A DNA stretch of 41,289 nt from JAHIGH01 sp964564035 (GCA_964564035.1 CAZLZN010000011.1:1-41289), one strand, 5' to 3'; shown: positions 32,265 to 40,826, counted from the first letter of the stretch. Notes: a model not told the origin generated them from the letters alone. Numbers and translations are program-made.

Positions 32265-32819
32265 TTAAAAAACTAGATTAGTGGCTCCCGGCGCGGGACC
32301 TGTTGCTCCGCAATAAAGTCCGGTTTTGCCGGCGGCAGAGGACCATACAACAAAGGTGTTTGTAGCGCATAATGTGCCTGCTCCTGCTTTTAACCTCTCA
32401 GCGCGGGAGCCCTGAACTGCGTAGACGACTGCGTCTGTTCCGTTAGTGTTGTAGCAAATGTTATTGTGGGATACACCGGGAGCTGCACAAGGCGTGGAAG
32501 GATTGTTGCCTGTTGTGTTGTTATCGGGAATTGTTTTGATATCCTGAGACGTCTGTAGAGTATTCATCCAGTTGGCTCCCGCAACCGGATACACAGCGTT
32601 TTGAGCAGTATAAAATGCCTGGACGGCATGACCTAGCTGGTTTATGGTAGACCTCCTGCCGGAGTCTCTACCCCTGGCAAATTGCTCAAGCGGATCAATA
32701 GCTACGAGGACAGCTGTTGTCAAAATGCCTAAAATAGCGATAACTATCAGAAGCTCGATAAGAGTGAAGGCTCTACGGTATTTTTTGAAGTTTTTAAGCT
32801 GTTTAATTCGGGCAAGCAT
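32265..32819 (-). CDS. Prepilin-type protein with Ala at -1
   Basis: 184 aa. FKKYRRA|FTLIELLIVIAILG has Phe+1 and Glu+5 but Ala, not Gly, at -1, which PilD tolerates poorly in other systems. The helix continues with FARGRDSGRRSTINQLGHAV, QAFYTAQNAVYP. Gly/Asn/Thr-rich C-terminal domain with four or more Cys. Separated from pilD by 54 bases, it may be a major pilin expressed on its own. Confidence 0.85.
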   Translation of the reverse strand: MLARIKQLKNFKKYRRAFTLIELLIVIAILGILTTAVLVAIDPLEQFARGRDSGRRSTINQLGHAVQAFYTAQNAVYPVAGANWMNTLQTSQDIKTIPDNNTTGNNPSTPCAAPGVSHNNICYNTNGTDAVVYAVQGSRAERLKAGAGTLCATNTFVVWSSAAGKTGLYCGATGPAPGATNLVF

Positions 32820-32963
32820 GTGTTTTCTTACAATAATTTAATTAAGACGTATTTGTTTCTTCTTGTCAATAACCTATATTATATTCATTCAAACTAATGG
32901 GCGATTAATGTGTATATGAGATCAACTTTTAAAGGTAAAGGCTGGTGTACGGCGGCTCTTCTG

Positions 32964-33035
32964 AGCGGGAAAAGGGGATTGAACCCTCGACCTTCTCGTT
33001 GGCAACGAGACGCTCTACCACTGAGCTATTCCCGC
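32964..33035 (-). tRNA. tRNA-Gly(GCC)
   Basis: 72 bases; 7-bp acceptor GCGGGAA/TTCCCGC, D arm GCTC-AGTGGTA-GAGC, anticodon stem TCTCG/CGAGA with loop TTGCCAA (anticodon GCC), T stem GAGGG with loop TTCAATC, discriminator T. No CCA is encoded, so it must be added by the CCA enzyme. Confidence 0.97.
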
Positions 33036-33036
33036 A

Positions 33037-33100
33037 AATAACTTAAAACTTAAAACTTAAAATTTAAAATTTAAAATTTAAAATTTAAAATTTAAAACAA
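33037..33100. repeat. TTAAAAT/AACTTAAA tandem repeat
   Basis: Perfect or near-perfect 8-base units AAATTTAA repeated about five times, preceded by two AACTTAAA units. It directly follows the 5' end of tRNA-Gly (on the plus side). Confidence 0.85.
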
Positions 33101-33223
33101 ATATTAATTGGAGTATAGCAAAAACATTTTAGTCTAACAAGGCAATGAATTTGGTTAAGTATTTATTACATATTTTTCATAATTAAAGTGATATACTTGA
33201 GGTGATGAATGGGGGTGATAAGA

Positions 33224-33502
33224 ATGGCAGAGAATACCAATAATAAAAAGAAAACGGAAGATACATTCAAGGTAAAAGGAGAACAATTGTTATCAAAGGT
33301 AAAAGAGCTAATCAAAGAAGGAAACGTAAGGCGGATAACAATTAAAGACAAGAACAATAAAACGCTGGTTGAATTTCCGCTTACTATCGGTGTAATCGGA
33401 GCAGTGCTTGCGCCTATGCTGGCGGCTGTCGGAGCAATTGCAGCGCTAGTCACAGAGTGTACGATAACTGCACAAAGAGAAAAAACCGTGAGTAAAAAAT
33501 AG
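33224..33502 (+). CDS. DUF4342 domain protein
   Basis: 92 aa from ATG 33224; GGGGGTGATA just before it is a strong SD, and the ATG at 33209 lies inside the SD. The core VKGEQLLSKVKELIKEGNVR, RITIKDKNNKTLVEFPL is DUF4342, followed by a hydrophobic segment (about 52-77) and a basic tail. A UBA-like N-terminal role has been proposed for related proteins; function unknown. A shorter relative is encoded at 18651. Confidence 0.8.
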   Translation: MAENTNNKKKTEDTFKVKGEQLLSKVKELIKEGNVRRITIKDKNNKTLVEFPLTIGVIGAVLAPMLAAVGAIAALVTECTITAQREKTVSKK

Positions 33503-33505
33503 AGA

Positions 33506-35728
33506 TCAGATCTGAGAATGGATCAGGCCTATGCTGATCTCCTGATTATTCTTAAATTTTTGTGAGAATATTTCGAGCTCATTTTGGGAGTATTTTTTAA
33601 CCGTGAAAGTAAAAACGGATCCTTTTCCTTTGCCTTCGGATTTTGCCCATATCTTCCCGCCGTGCATTTCAATCAGAGATTTACAAATATATAAACCCAA
33701 TCCCGTACCGAACGTTGGCTGATTGGTAACATAAGTGCCGGGTAAGATCCCGAATTTCTGAAAAAGTTTTGATAAGTCTTCAGGCGCTATGCCGCTCCCG
33801 TTATCCGAGATATTTATTTCTACCGATTCGTTATCCTGATTGAAAGAAATTGTGATCTTACCGTCTCTCTTTGTAAACTTGAGCGAATTGCCGATTAGAT
33901 TATAAATTACTTCTTTTATTTTGTCCGGGTCAACAAGCACATCCGGAACTGAACCGGGATCTTCTACTTCTATTTTTATACCTAACTCATCGGCGCGCGG
34001 TGTTATATCGTCAACTACCTCTCTGACTATTTTGGTAATATCGGCTTTTTCAATTTGCAGAGTGAGCCGTCCAGAATCAATACGGGATATGTTTAGCATA
34101 TCATTTACCAGTTTAATCAGTCTATCCACAGAACTATAAGACCTTTGCAGATAATATTTTAGTTTTTCCGAAAGCGGGCCTCCTTGCCCGGCCAGAGCCA
34201 TCCATAAATAGGATTTTATTGCCGTCATGGGGGTGCGCAGTTCATGCGACGCGACAGAGACAAAGTCATCCTTGAGCCTGTCTAACTCTTTGAGATGTTC
34301 GTTTGCCTGCCTGAGTTCACCTGTTGCTTTTTGGATTTCCTCCCGAAGAGTAATATTAAACTGATTAATTTTCTTGTATGCTTTCGCGTTGGCGATGGCG
34401 ACAGCTGCCTCGGGCGCAAATGTTTCAAGCACTTGTATGTCTGAGGCGGTATACATATCGCCTGATAACTTATTACCAAGCGCCAGGATGCCTATTGTTT
34501 CAGAACGGGTATATAATGGCAAAACCAGCGCATAATCGGATTTGTTCATAATTTCACTTAAAATACCGGGTTGAAGCTCATCATATATAAGCATTCTGTT
34601 TTCGTTTATTAAAGTAAGGATATTAAATTCGCTATAAATTACTTTCGAATTCACGCCTTCATGCACTACTTCTGTAATTTTTTGATCTTCGAGCAGAAAA
34701 AAAGTTCCGTGGCTGATCCTGAGATCGGATATGAGATTTTGAAGCAACAGATGAAGAAGTTCTTTTAGTTCGATCGTCGAGGACATTCTGAGCGCTAAAT
34801 TGTACAATAATTTCCCCGAATCATATCTATCCTTGTATAAAACACTGTCTGTCATTTTTTCGATCACGCGCCTCAGCGGCTGTATCGTAAAGCCCATGAT
34901 CAGAACAAGTATCGCCGAGATGGATAACGTAACGTTGTCCAGGTTCAGACCTGTAAAAATAGAAAAGAGAAAAACCATGAGCAGAGAATAAACAAACGCG
35001 ATTAAAATAATAAGCAGGCTGAATGATACTGTCCTCGCCACTATGAATCTAATATCCATAAATCTGTGTTTGATGATCGCGTATGCGATTAATCCGGCCA
35101 TACTGATCGTCATTAAGGGGCCCATATTAAATAGAGAAAAGATGCCTACAGTCGGCAGAATAATATTGGTGGCCCCTCCGAATAAGGCGGCAGAAAGAGT
35201 CCCCGTCAATATGTATTTTAATTGTATAGCTTGAATTCCTTTGGAATTTTTCAACTTTGAAAATAAATTGTAAAATGCCAGGGCTATAAAGCCGACAAAG
35301 TGTAAGACCCAGAGCGCATAACCAGTACCGAAAACTAATCCTTTGTATTGCGAGAAAATAACTCCGCTAAGAATGAGATCGGTATTCAGAGTAAGTACGA
35401 GCATGAATGCAATTGATGCGAAATGCGCAAGCTGGATAAATTCTTTCCCGGCTCTTTGAGTTTTTACCGGAAAAATAAATGAAAAATAACTTAGACTAAC
35501 AGCGATCATGCTCCCCGCAAGATAAAGAATTTTGGCCCAAAATAAAGACAGGGGAGCGAACGAGGTTGAATAGAACATAGCGAGCCCGAACGACCAAAGT
35601 GCAATTGATGAGGAAAATATCAAAAAAACAATATTGCGTTCTTTGTGTCTGTTCGGAAACCAAACTATCAAGCCCAGAACAAGATTCGCGATGGTATTAA
35701 GAAACAAAATAAATGCTTTTGGGTCCAT
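33506..35728 (-). CDS. Membrane histidine kinase (7TM-GAF-HisKA-HATPase)
   Basis: 740 aa. About eight transmembrane helices fill residues 1-290. A GAF-type domain spans about 305-450 (SSTIELKELLHLLLQNLISD, APEAAVAIANAKAY), a coiled-coil linker follows (455-485) and the H-box ASHELRTPM has His495. Asn614 in NLIGNSLKFTK and DNGSGI (642-647) show an active ATPase domain; the G2 box GTGLGLYI is present. Promoter on the minus strand: TTGCTT (35789-35784), 18 bases, TATACT (35765-35760). No regulator is adjacent. Confidence 0.93.
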   Translation of the reverse strand: MDPKAFILFLNTIANLVLGLIVWFPNRHKERNIVFLIFSSSIALWSFGLAMFYSTSFAPLSLFWAKILYLAGSMIAVSLSYFSFIFPVKTQRAGKEFIQLAHFASIAFMLVLTLNTDLILSGVIFSQYKGLVFGTGYALWVLHFVGFIALAFYNLFSKLKNSKGIQAIQLKYILTGTLSAALFGGATNIILPTVGIFSLFNMGPLMTISMAGLIAYAIIKHRFMDIRFIVARTVSFSLLIILIAFVYSLLMVFLFSIFTGLNLDNVTLSISAILVLIMGFTIQPLRRVIEKMTDSVLYKDRYDSGKLLYNLALRMSSTIELKELLHLLLQNLISDLRISHGTFFLLEDQKITEVVHEGVNSKVIYSEFNILTLINENRMLIYDELQPGILSEIMNKSDYALVLPLYTRSETIGILALGNKLSGDMYTASDIQVLETFAPEAAVAIANAKAYKKINQFNITLREEIQKATGELRQANEHLKELDRLKDDFVSVASHELRTPMTAIKSYLWMALAGQGGPLSEKLKYYLQRSYSSVDRLIKLVNDMLNISRIDSGRLTLQIEKADITKIVREVVDDITPRADELGIKIEVEDPGSVPDVLVDPDKIKEVIYNLIGNSLKFTKRDGKITISFNQDNESVEINISDNGSGIAPEDLSKLFQKFGILPGTYVTNQPTFGTGLGLYICKSLIEMHGGKIWAKSEGKGKGSVFTFTVKKYSQNELEIFSQKFKNNQEISIGLIHSQI

Positions 35729-35811
35729 TTTGGAAATTTAAAACTTAACTTATTCATTCAGTATATTAGAAAAAGCGAAACGTAAGCAAGGGCTGTATTG
35801 AGGTGTTGATA

Positions 35812-37083
35812 TCAGTTCTTGTGTCTCAGTCTGCTGAATTTTTTGACGATTTCAAAATCCCTGTCTTTTATAGGCTTGCTATTCCAAGTCGGCGAGGCTA
35901 CGCTGAATTTATGTTTTTTGGCCATCGCGAGCACTGCTTTTGCCTTATCTACATCCGCATCGCCCAAAGAGAAATCGGTATCTACTCCTTCTATGGTAAG
36001 GACAAGAGTCTCAGCAAGACAAGCTATAGTTGTTTCCGGCGGGAGACGCAGATTGAAGCCGCACCTAAAGCCGGGAATATGAACAAAACCTCCATCTATA
36101 ACCAGACTGCCTTTTTTTTTGATTTTCTTTGCATCATGCTCCCTGATATTTCTAGGCTGTGTGTCTTCTATAATAATAGTACCTGGGGAAACGTGCGCGG
36201 GCTGTAGAGTCGAGGTAACCGCACTCGTCATGACTATTATAATGTCGCAGGCTTTCATGTCGGACAAATCCTGAGTAAATATCGCACGGTTTTCCAGATC
36301 CGGAAACTTGTCAAATAATTTTCCAACCACTCTACTATGTAAAATGAGGCGGCAACCTGATTCATTAACTAATCGAGATGCTGCTGCTCCAACCGAACCG
36401 CTAGCGCCGATTATTCCGACGGTTGTATCTTCAGGGCTTAGTCCCAGTTTTCTCGAGTATATTTTGACAGCTTCGGCAGTCATTGCGGCAGTCAAAGCAT
36501 TACCGTTTGTTATGCCAATTCCAGTAAGAAAATCGCTTTGGAAATTATTGTTTTTAGACCTCAATGTTGTTCCTCCAAGTGTCGCAGGGGAGGTATGCGC
36601 TCCAAGTCCTACTATTGAGGATCCTGATTCTTTGGCAAGCTGAATTGCTTCAATAATTCTTTTTTTGGCATATGGCATCCAGCTGTTGAGAAGCATTTGC
36701 TCTCCGTACATCAGCACAGCAATGAGGTTGCCTTTGATGTCATATCCATCAATTGTGATTTCGCTGTCTTTGATAATAAAGGGGGGTATTTTGGCAAGAG
36801 AAGTATACAACTTGCGGTTTTTAACTTCCTGTTCGAGTTTTGGCGGGATAACTTTGGCCAATGAACCCAGAGGAAAATTGCCGATCCTGGCGCACTCGAG
36901 GGCATCGAAAGGGTCACGGGGATGAACCAAAAAGGTGAATCCGCGGTTGCCTTTTCTGCGTTTTTTGTGTTTGACGGGATTGTCCTTTGCTATCAGGCGA
37001 TGCAATCTGCTTTTTTTGTTTAAAATTTCAGATTCGCTGAATGGAGGTATTTTTATTCTACCCAAATTTAACCTACTAAGCAT
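35812..37083 (-). CDS. Acyl-ACP reductase-like (AAR) dehydrogenase
   Basis: 423 aa. From memory of the cyanobacterial long-chain acyl-ACP reductase, the order of segments is the same: FLVHPRDPFDALECAR, SSIVGLGAHTS, GITNGNALTA, the Rossmann loop VGIIGASGSVG (Gly226-Gly232), and ETTIACLAETLVLTIEG where Cys355 corresponds to the catalytic Cys of AAR, then DTDFSLG. AAR makes fatty aldehydes from acyl-ACP/CoA with NAD(P)H. CPR rarely have fatty acid synthesis, so a different acyl or aldehyde substrate is plausible; shikimate-dehydrogenase-like enzymes are alternatives. N-terminal 45 residues are basic and extra. Confidence 0.72.
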   Translation of the reverse strand: MLSRLNLGRIKIPPFSESEILNKKSRLHRLIAKDNPVKHKKRRKGNRGFTFLVHPRDPFDALECARIGNFPLGSLAKVIPPKLEQEVKNRKLYTSLAKIPPFIIKDSEITIDGYDIKGNLIAVLMYGEQMLLNSWMPYAKKRIIEAIQLAKESGSSIVGLGAHTSPATLGGTTLRSKNNNFQSDFLTGIGITNGNALTAAMTAEAVKIYSRKLGLSPEDTTVGIIGASGSVGAAASRLVNESGCRLILHSRVVGKLFDKFPDLENRAIFTQDLSDMKACDIIIVMTSAVTSTLQPAHVSPGTIIIEDTQPRNIREHDAKKIKKKGSLVIDGGFVHIPGFRCGFNLRLPPETTIACLAETLVLTIEGVDTDFSLGDADVDKAKAVLAMAKKHKFSVASPTWNSKPIKDRDFEIVKKFSRLRHKN

Positions 37084-37194
37084 ATAGTTTCTTTCCGGAC
37101 GAATTGCATTATATAAAGCATATCAAAATATTTACCCTATAGCAAGTAGGAGTTGGTCTATGCTTTGCGGTATCTTATTAAATTTATGCACGTT

Positions 37195-38151
37195 TTAATG
37201 CTCATGGGTTTTAATCAAATGAGTTAAAATGCTAGAGACTATTATTAGCACGATCCCTACCGACTGGATTATTTTTAACTGCTCTGACAGAAAGACCATC
37301 GCGAGGACGGTTACGATAATTGGTGTTATTGAAGACATCATAACCATATATGACGCACTAGCTGTCTTAAGAGACCTATTCGCGAATATCCAAGTGAGAG
37401 ACAAGAACGCAGAGTGTATAAGCGCAAAACCTATATAGTTAAGCTGAAATATATCCGCCTGAAAAATTTCCCGAACCGGTTGAGGATATATCGGCGAAAT
37501 AATTATAAAAAAAATTATTACCGGTATACCAGCTACCGGACGCAATAAGCTAATAATATCTTGATCTACCGCTGTTTTTTTTAATATTTTTCTGTTAATA
37601 ACAGCTCCTACAGCCCATGCGACGCAAGCCAGCAATACTAAAACATCTCCTATTCGCGGAACAATTCCAGTTCCGCCGGTAACAAGCAAATATGTTCCAA
37701 CTAAGATCAGGAATATAGAGAATACTTTGGGGGCGTTAATTTTCTCTCTAAGAACGAAGTAAGCTATAATTACAGTTGCTACAGTTGAGAAATGCGTCAG
37801 GAAAGCGGCATTAATTGCTGTTGTCATAGCTAGTCCGGCGCTTGCCAGGAAACCGCCCATTCCTAGAAGTATAGCGTTTGCAATTAATATCCAGAAAAAA
37901 ATGCGTTTATTTATCTTAAAAAGCTTTTTCCATTTTGCCGGAAGGATTATTACTGATAAAATGACCAGGGTTATAGAAAAGGATTGCAGGCTGAATGGCA
38001 ATATTTCAGCGCCCTGCATATAGGCTAATTTGGCGATGAAAATCTCAAGCGCCCAAAAAGTAGAAAATAAAAATACGTTTATAACGGGAGAAAATAAAAT
38101 AGCTCTAATAGAATACACTGTCAGGTTTTCGGGTCGGGAATTATTCTCCAT
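37195..38151 (-). CDS. EamA-type DMT superfamily transporter
   Basis: 318 aa, about ten transmembrane helices in two EamA repeats (the second ending IIVTVLAMVFLSEQLKIIQSVG, as is typical). These export or exchange metabolites such as amino acids or nucleotide sugars; the substrate cannot be told. It overlaps the upstream TrmB-type regulator gene by 31 bases, so the regulator may control it. Confidence 0.9.
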   Translation of the reverse strand: MENNSRPENLTVYSIRAILFSPVINVFLFSTFWALEIFIAKLAYMQGAEILPFSLQSFSITLVILSVIILPAKWKKLFKINKRIFFWILIANAILLGMGGFLASAGLAMTTAINAAFLTHFSTVATVIIAYFVLREKINAPKVFSIFLILVGTYLLVTGGTGIVPRIGDVLVLLACVAWAVGAVINRKILKKTAVDQDIISLLRPVAGIPVIIFFIIISPIYPQPVREIFQADIFQLNYIGFALIHSAFLSLTWIFANRSLKTASASYMVMMSSITPIIVTVLAMVFLSEQLKIIQSVGIVLIIVSSILTHLIKTHEH

Positions 38152-38903
38152 ATAAAATCAAATATTTCTTTGAAATTGTTATAGAAATCAGGACTTTGCA
38201 ATACTACTATGCTAACTTTACCGGTATAATTGATTATAGCAACTTTTCCTTCAAAAATTACTATATCCTCGGATGTAATACTCCATTTCAGGTCGGCCGG
38301 CATAAATTTGTAGTAGTAGCCGCGATTTTGGGCCAGAATATTAACGGACGGTCTTCTTGAATAGGGAGATTCGTAAACTATTTCCCACATATTCAGATTT
38401 TTATTTTTTTGCAGAGCTTTTTTAAATAATTCCGGGTTATCCGCTGACAAAACTGATTTTTCTTCCAGTTTGACAAACGACCGCATTTCTTTGCCTTTGA
38501 AAGCTTCATCGTAAATTGCTCTCGCGTTTGCCAAACCCTTTAGATACTTAATTTCCGGCTCTTTGGCATTGGAGAAATTCGGCTGAATATTGGTGAGGCT
38601 TTTAAGCATCTGGGGGTATGTGTTTTTTAGATTGATGGCTGTTTCAAGTTTTTTTTCAACTAAATATTCGATTCTTTCAGCAGGGGTAGCTGTTATCATT
38701 TTGCTTGAGCCTTTAATTACTTCTGCGACCAAGCCTTTGGATATCAGCGAGTCGATATGGAAGTATGCAGTCGTCCGTTTCAAATCAACCAGGTCTGCCA
38801 AATCTTTAACTTTTTTGGGTCCGTGCTTCAGGAGAGCTAAATACAGTTTTGACTCGATTTCGGATAGTCCTAATTTTTCCAGGTATTTGATCAAGGGAAT
38901 CAT
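38121..38903 (-). CDS. TrmB-family transcriptional regulator
   Basis: 260 aa from ATG 38903 (MIPLIKYLEKLGLS); a TTG at 38912 is also possible. Residues 5-70 are a winged helix (LGLSEIESKLYLALLKHGPK, VDLKRTTAYFHIDSLISKGL) of TrmB type, followed by a coiled coil and a C-terminal ligand domain. In other organisms TrmB proteins sense sugars. TATAAT (38939-38934) lies upstream and the divergent gene starts 87 bases away. Confidence 0.82.
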   Translation of the reverse strand: MIPLIKYLEKLGLSEIESKLYLALLKHGPKKVKDLADLVDLKRTTAYFHIDSLISKGLVAEVIKGSSKMITATPAERIEYLVEKKLETAINLKNTYPQMLKSLTNIQPNFSNAKEPEIKYLKGLANARAIYDEAFKGKEMRSFVKLEEKSVLSADNPELFKKALQKNKNLNMWEIVYESPYSRRPSVNILAQNRGYYYKFMPADLKWSITSEDIVIFEGKVAIINYTGKVSIVVLQSPDFYNNFKEIFDFIWRIIPDPKT

Positions 38904-38948
38904 AATTGTCAAAAAGCAAAAATTTTCTTTAGTATTATAGCATACGAC

Positions 38949-38978
38949 TTGACACGCAACTAAAATAGCCTTTACTAT
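38949..38978 (+). promoter_or_regulatory. Promoter of the DUF4382-like gene
   Basis: TTGACA (38949-38954), 18 bases, TACTAT (38973-38978), 11 bases before the ATG at 38990. It sits only 9 bases from the -10 box of the divergent regulator gene, so the TrmB-type protein could control both. Confidence 0.6.
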
Positions 38979-38989
38979 ACTAATATATA

Positions 38990-39760
38990 ATGAAAAAGAC
39001 CGCCGGTTCTTCTATTTTGCTAAACATACATTTTTTGCTGATTACAATAATTGCCCTGGGGACAGTAGCTGTTTTGTCGGTTATAAATAAACCTCAAACG
39101 ATCGCGCAGTACGCGTCCAACGAGATGAATTTGAATACGGCATTTGAAATTGAAGAGACTGCTAATCCGGACAGATCTATGGGGCCGGCATCATCTGCCG
39201 AAAACTTATCCAAAAGCCTGCCGGCAGACTACTTGGGTGAACTCAAATTAGCGGTAAAAGATAGTAATTTCGCCAGGGAGTCAGAACTGGAATATTTGAG
39301 ACTTACATTGAATAAAGCGGAAACCAGACTAATCTATCTATTTCTGCCGGGTACTAAACGGAATAATTTTGCCGAGGACAAAATCATCGACGACGGCAGA
39401 AAAACGAATCAACATGTCAACAAATGGGAAACGATATTTCCGGAGGCTGCCGAAAGTAAAGCGACTGTAATTATAAATAAAGACGGCGGTGTTGCTGACC
39501 TGAGATCCAAGCTTGCCGGAGGAAAATACAGCGAGCTTAGGCTGTATATTGAAAAAGCGGAGGCAAAATACAAAGGGCGGGAAGTTATGAATTTAAGCAT
39601 TTCGGATAAATCAGGAATAATCCGTGTCCTGAGGCCATACAGTATATTCTCCGGTGAAACTATGACTGTGACGCTTGATCTAAATACCCGGAGATCAATA
39701 GTTAAATCAGGAGATGAATATTTTTTTAACCCCGTAATAATCAACGCAGTTTCGAACTGA
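38990..39760 (+). CDS. Exported DUF4382-like protein
   Basis: 256 aa. Signal anchor (10-30), then a 50-residue low-complexity linker. Residues about 100-253 resemble DUF4382: ETRLIYLFLP, VNKWETIFPE, the central GGKYSELRLYIEKAEAKYKG, RVLRPYSIFSGETMTVTLDL and RRSIVKSGDEYFFNPVI, which is the family's typical ending (lDfd..kSlv...g.Y.l.Pvi). DUF4382 proteins are exported, beta-sandwich proteins of unknown role. Confidence 0.66.
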   Translation: MKKTAGSSILLNIHFLLITIIALGTVAVLSVINKPQTIAQYASNEMNLNTAFEIEETANPDRSMGPASSAENLSKSLPADYLGELKLAVKDSNFARESELEYLRLTLNKAETRLIYLFLPGTKRNNFAEDKIIDDGRKTNQHVNKWETIFPEAAESKATVIINKDGGVADLRSKLAGGKYSELRLYIEKAEAKYKGREVMNLSISDKSGIIRVLRPYSIFSGETMTVTLDLNTRRSIVKSGDEYFFNPVIINAVSN

Positions 39761-39836
39761 AAATAACCGATATTTTCATTTTTCTTACTTTTTTTTGTTC
39801 TATATCTCAAGAATAAGGTGTATTTTTGAAAGTAAT

Positions 39837-40145
39837 ATGCAGGAAGCGATATTAGAATATAATTTTCTAGTTTGGATATTATTCGGTCTGGTTGTAGGTT
39901 TGATTGCACATCTTCTTGATCCGGCAGATGTCCGAGGGGGGATCTTCGCCACCTTGGGCTTTGGTGTTCTGGGATCAGTCGCGGGCGGGTTTTTAGCCTC
40001 TTTGTTATTTTTAGATCTGACTGCTGGTATAAGCACGTTTCATGTAGTAACGGCTGTTATCAGCGCGGCTCTGCTTGCAATTGTATACAGATATTTCTTC
40101 AGGAACAAAAATCATATTAAAACGCTGAAGATGAGGATAAAATGA
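39837..40145 (+). CDS. GlsB/YeaQ/YmgE-like membrane protein
   Basis: 102 aa from ATG 39837 (MQEAILEYN). Three transmembrane helices with the family's Gly-rich pattern: FGLVVGLIAHLLDPADVRGG, then GFGVLGSVAGGFLASLLF. YeaQ/YmgE (transglycosylase-associated) proteins are small stress-linked membrane proteins of unknown function. It lies upstream of the convergent tRNA-Val gene. Confidence 0.72.
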   Translation: MQEAILEYNFLVWILFGLVVGLIAHLLDPADVRGGIFATLGFGVLGSVAGGFLASLLFLDLTAGISTFHVVTAVISAALLAIVYRYFFRNKNHIKTLKMRIK

Positions 40146-40148
40146 ATG

Positions 40149-40222
40149 TGGACCCGAGAGGGATCGAACCCCTGACCTCCTCGGTGTAAACGAGGCGCTC
40201 TAACCAGCTGAGCTACGAGTCC
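40149..40222 (-). tRNA. tRNA-Val(UAC)
   Basis: 74 bases including discriminator A; acceptor GGACTCG/CGGGTCC (one wobble), D arm GCTC-AGCTGGTTA-GAGC, anticodon stem CCTCG/CGAGG with loop TTTACAC (anticodon TAC, read UAC), T stem and loop GGTTCGATCC. No encoded CCA. Confidence 0.97.
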
Positions 40223-40224
40223 AA

Positions 40225-40260
40225 TTTTCGCTACGCGAAAACTAAAAACTATAAACTAAA
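40225..40260. repeat. Hairpin and stutter repeat next to tRNA-Val
   Basis: TTTTCGC (40225-40231)-TAC-GCGAAAA (40235-40241) is a 7-bp hairpin 2 bases from the tRNA 5' end on the minus strand. Four ACTAAAA-type units follow on the plus side (ACTAAAA, ACTATAA, ACTAAAT, AC). Confidence 0.6.
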
Positions 40261-40337
40261 TACTTAGAATGATAAGGAACGGATTTATTTTATCAAATAG
40301 GGGATAGGATGACAATCGCAACTAATAGCAGAAGTAT

Positions 40338-40826
40338 TTACCTTGAGACAGTGTGCGCGAGGATATTTAAGGGGAATCTTCGGCCATCATAGAGATCTCT
40401 GACCATTTGCTTTATATCTTCATCGCGGAGTGTTTTTTGATCCATAGCGTAAATTTCACCGGGCGTGAACCATCGGGCTTCCGATATATCATCTGCTAAT
40501 GTTTTTGGCTTCTTATCCGAAATTTCTCCGGTATAGATAATTTTAATAGCGTGGGGCGTAGCCCCCAATTGAGCCGCGATATCTCCTCTGACAAGCGAGT
40601 AAATTCCTAGAATGTGTTTGGGGTTAAAGATAAAACCTGTTTCTTCCAAAACTTCCCTTCTTACAGATGCGGCGGGGTTTTCACCGATATCTATCCAGCC
40701 GGCTGGGTGATTCCATTTACCGTAGTCGGGGTGATCTTTTTTGGCTTCTTTTACCAATAATATTTTGCCGTCTTTTTCCAGAATGGCTCCGGCGACTCCG
40801 AATGTTTGGGTGAAGACTCGTTTCAT
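40338..40826 (-). CDS. Nudix hydrolase
   Basis: 162 aa from ATG 40826 (MKRVFTQTFG); the frame continues upstream to 40949 without a family match. The Nudix box GWIDIGENPAASVRREVLEE followed by TGF keeps the G-x5-E-x7-REUxEExGU pattern, so it is active. It hydrolyses nucleoside diphosphate derivatives; the specific substrate is unknown. The C-terminal part (HAIKIIYTGEISDKKPK) is like MutT-type housecleaning enzymes. Confidence 0.9.
   Translation of the reverse strand: MKRVFTQTFGVAGAILEKDGKILLVKEAKKDHPDYGKWNHPAGWIDIGENPAASVRREVLEETGFIFNPKHILGIYSLVRGDIAAQLGATPHAIKIIYTGEISDKKPKTLADDISEARWFTPGEIYAMDQKTLRDEDIKQMVRDLYDGRRFPLNILAHTVSR

Noticed and set aside
33037..33100. Possible CRISPR array
   Set aside because: Units are 8 bases long, without unique spacers.
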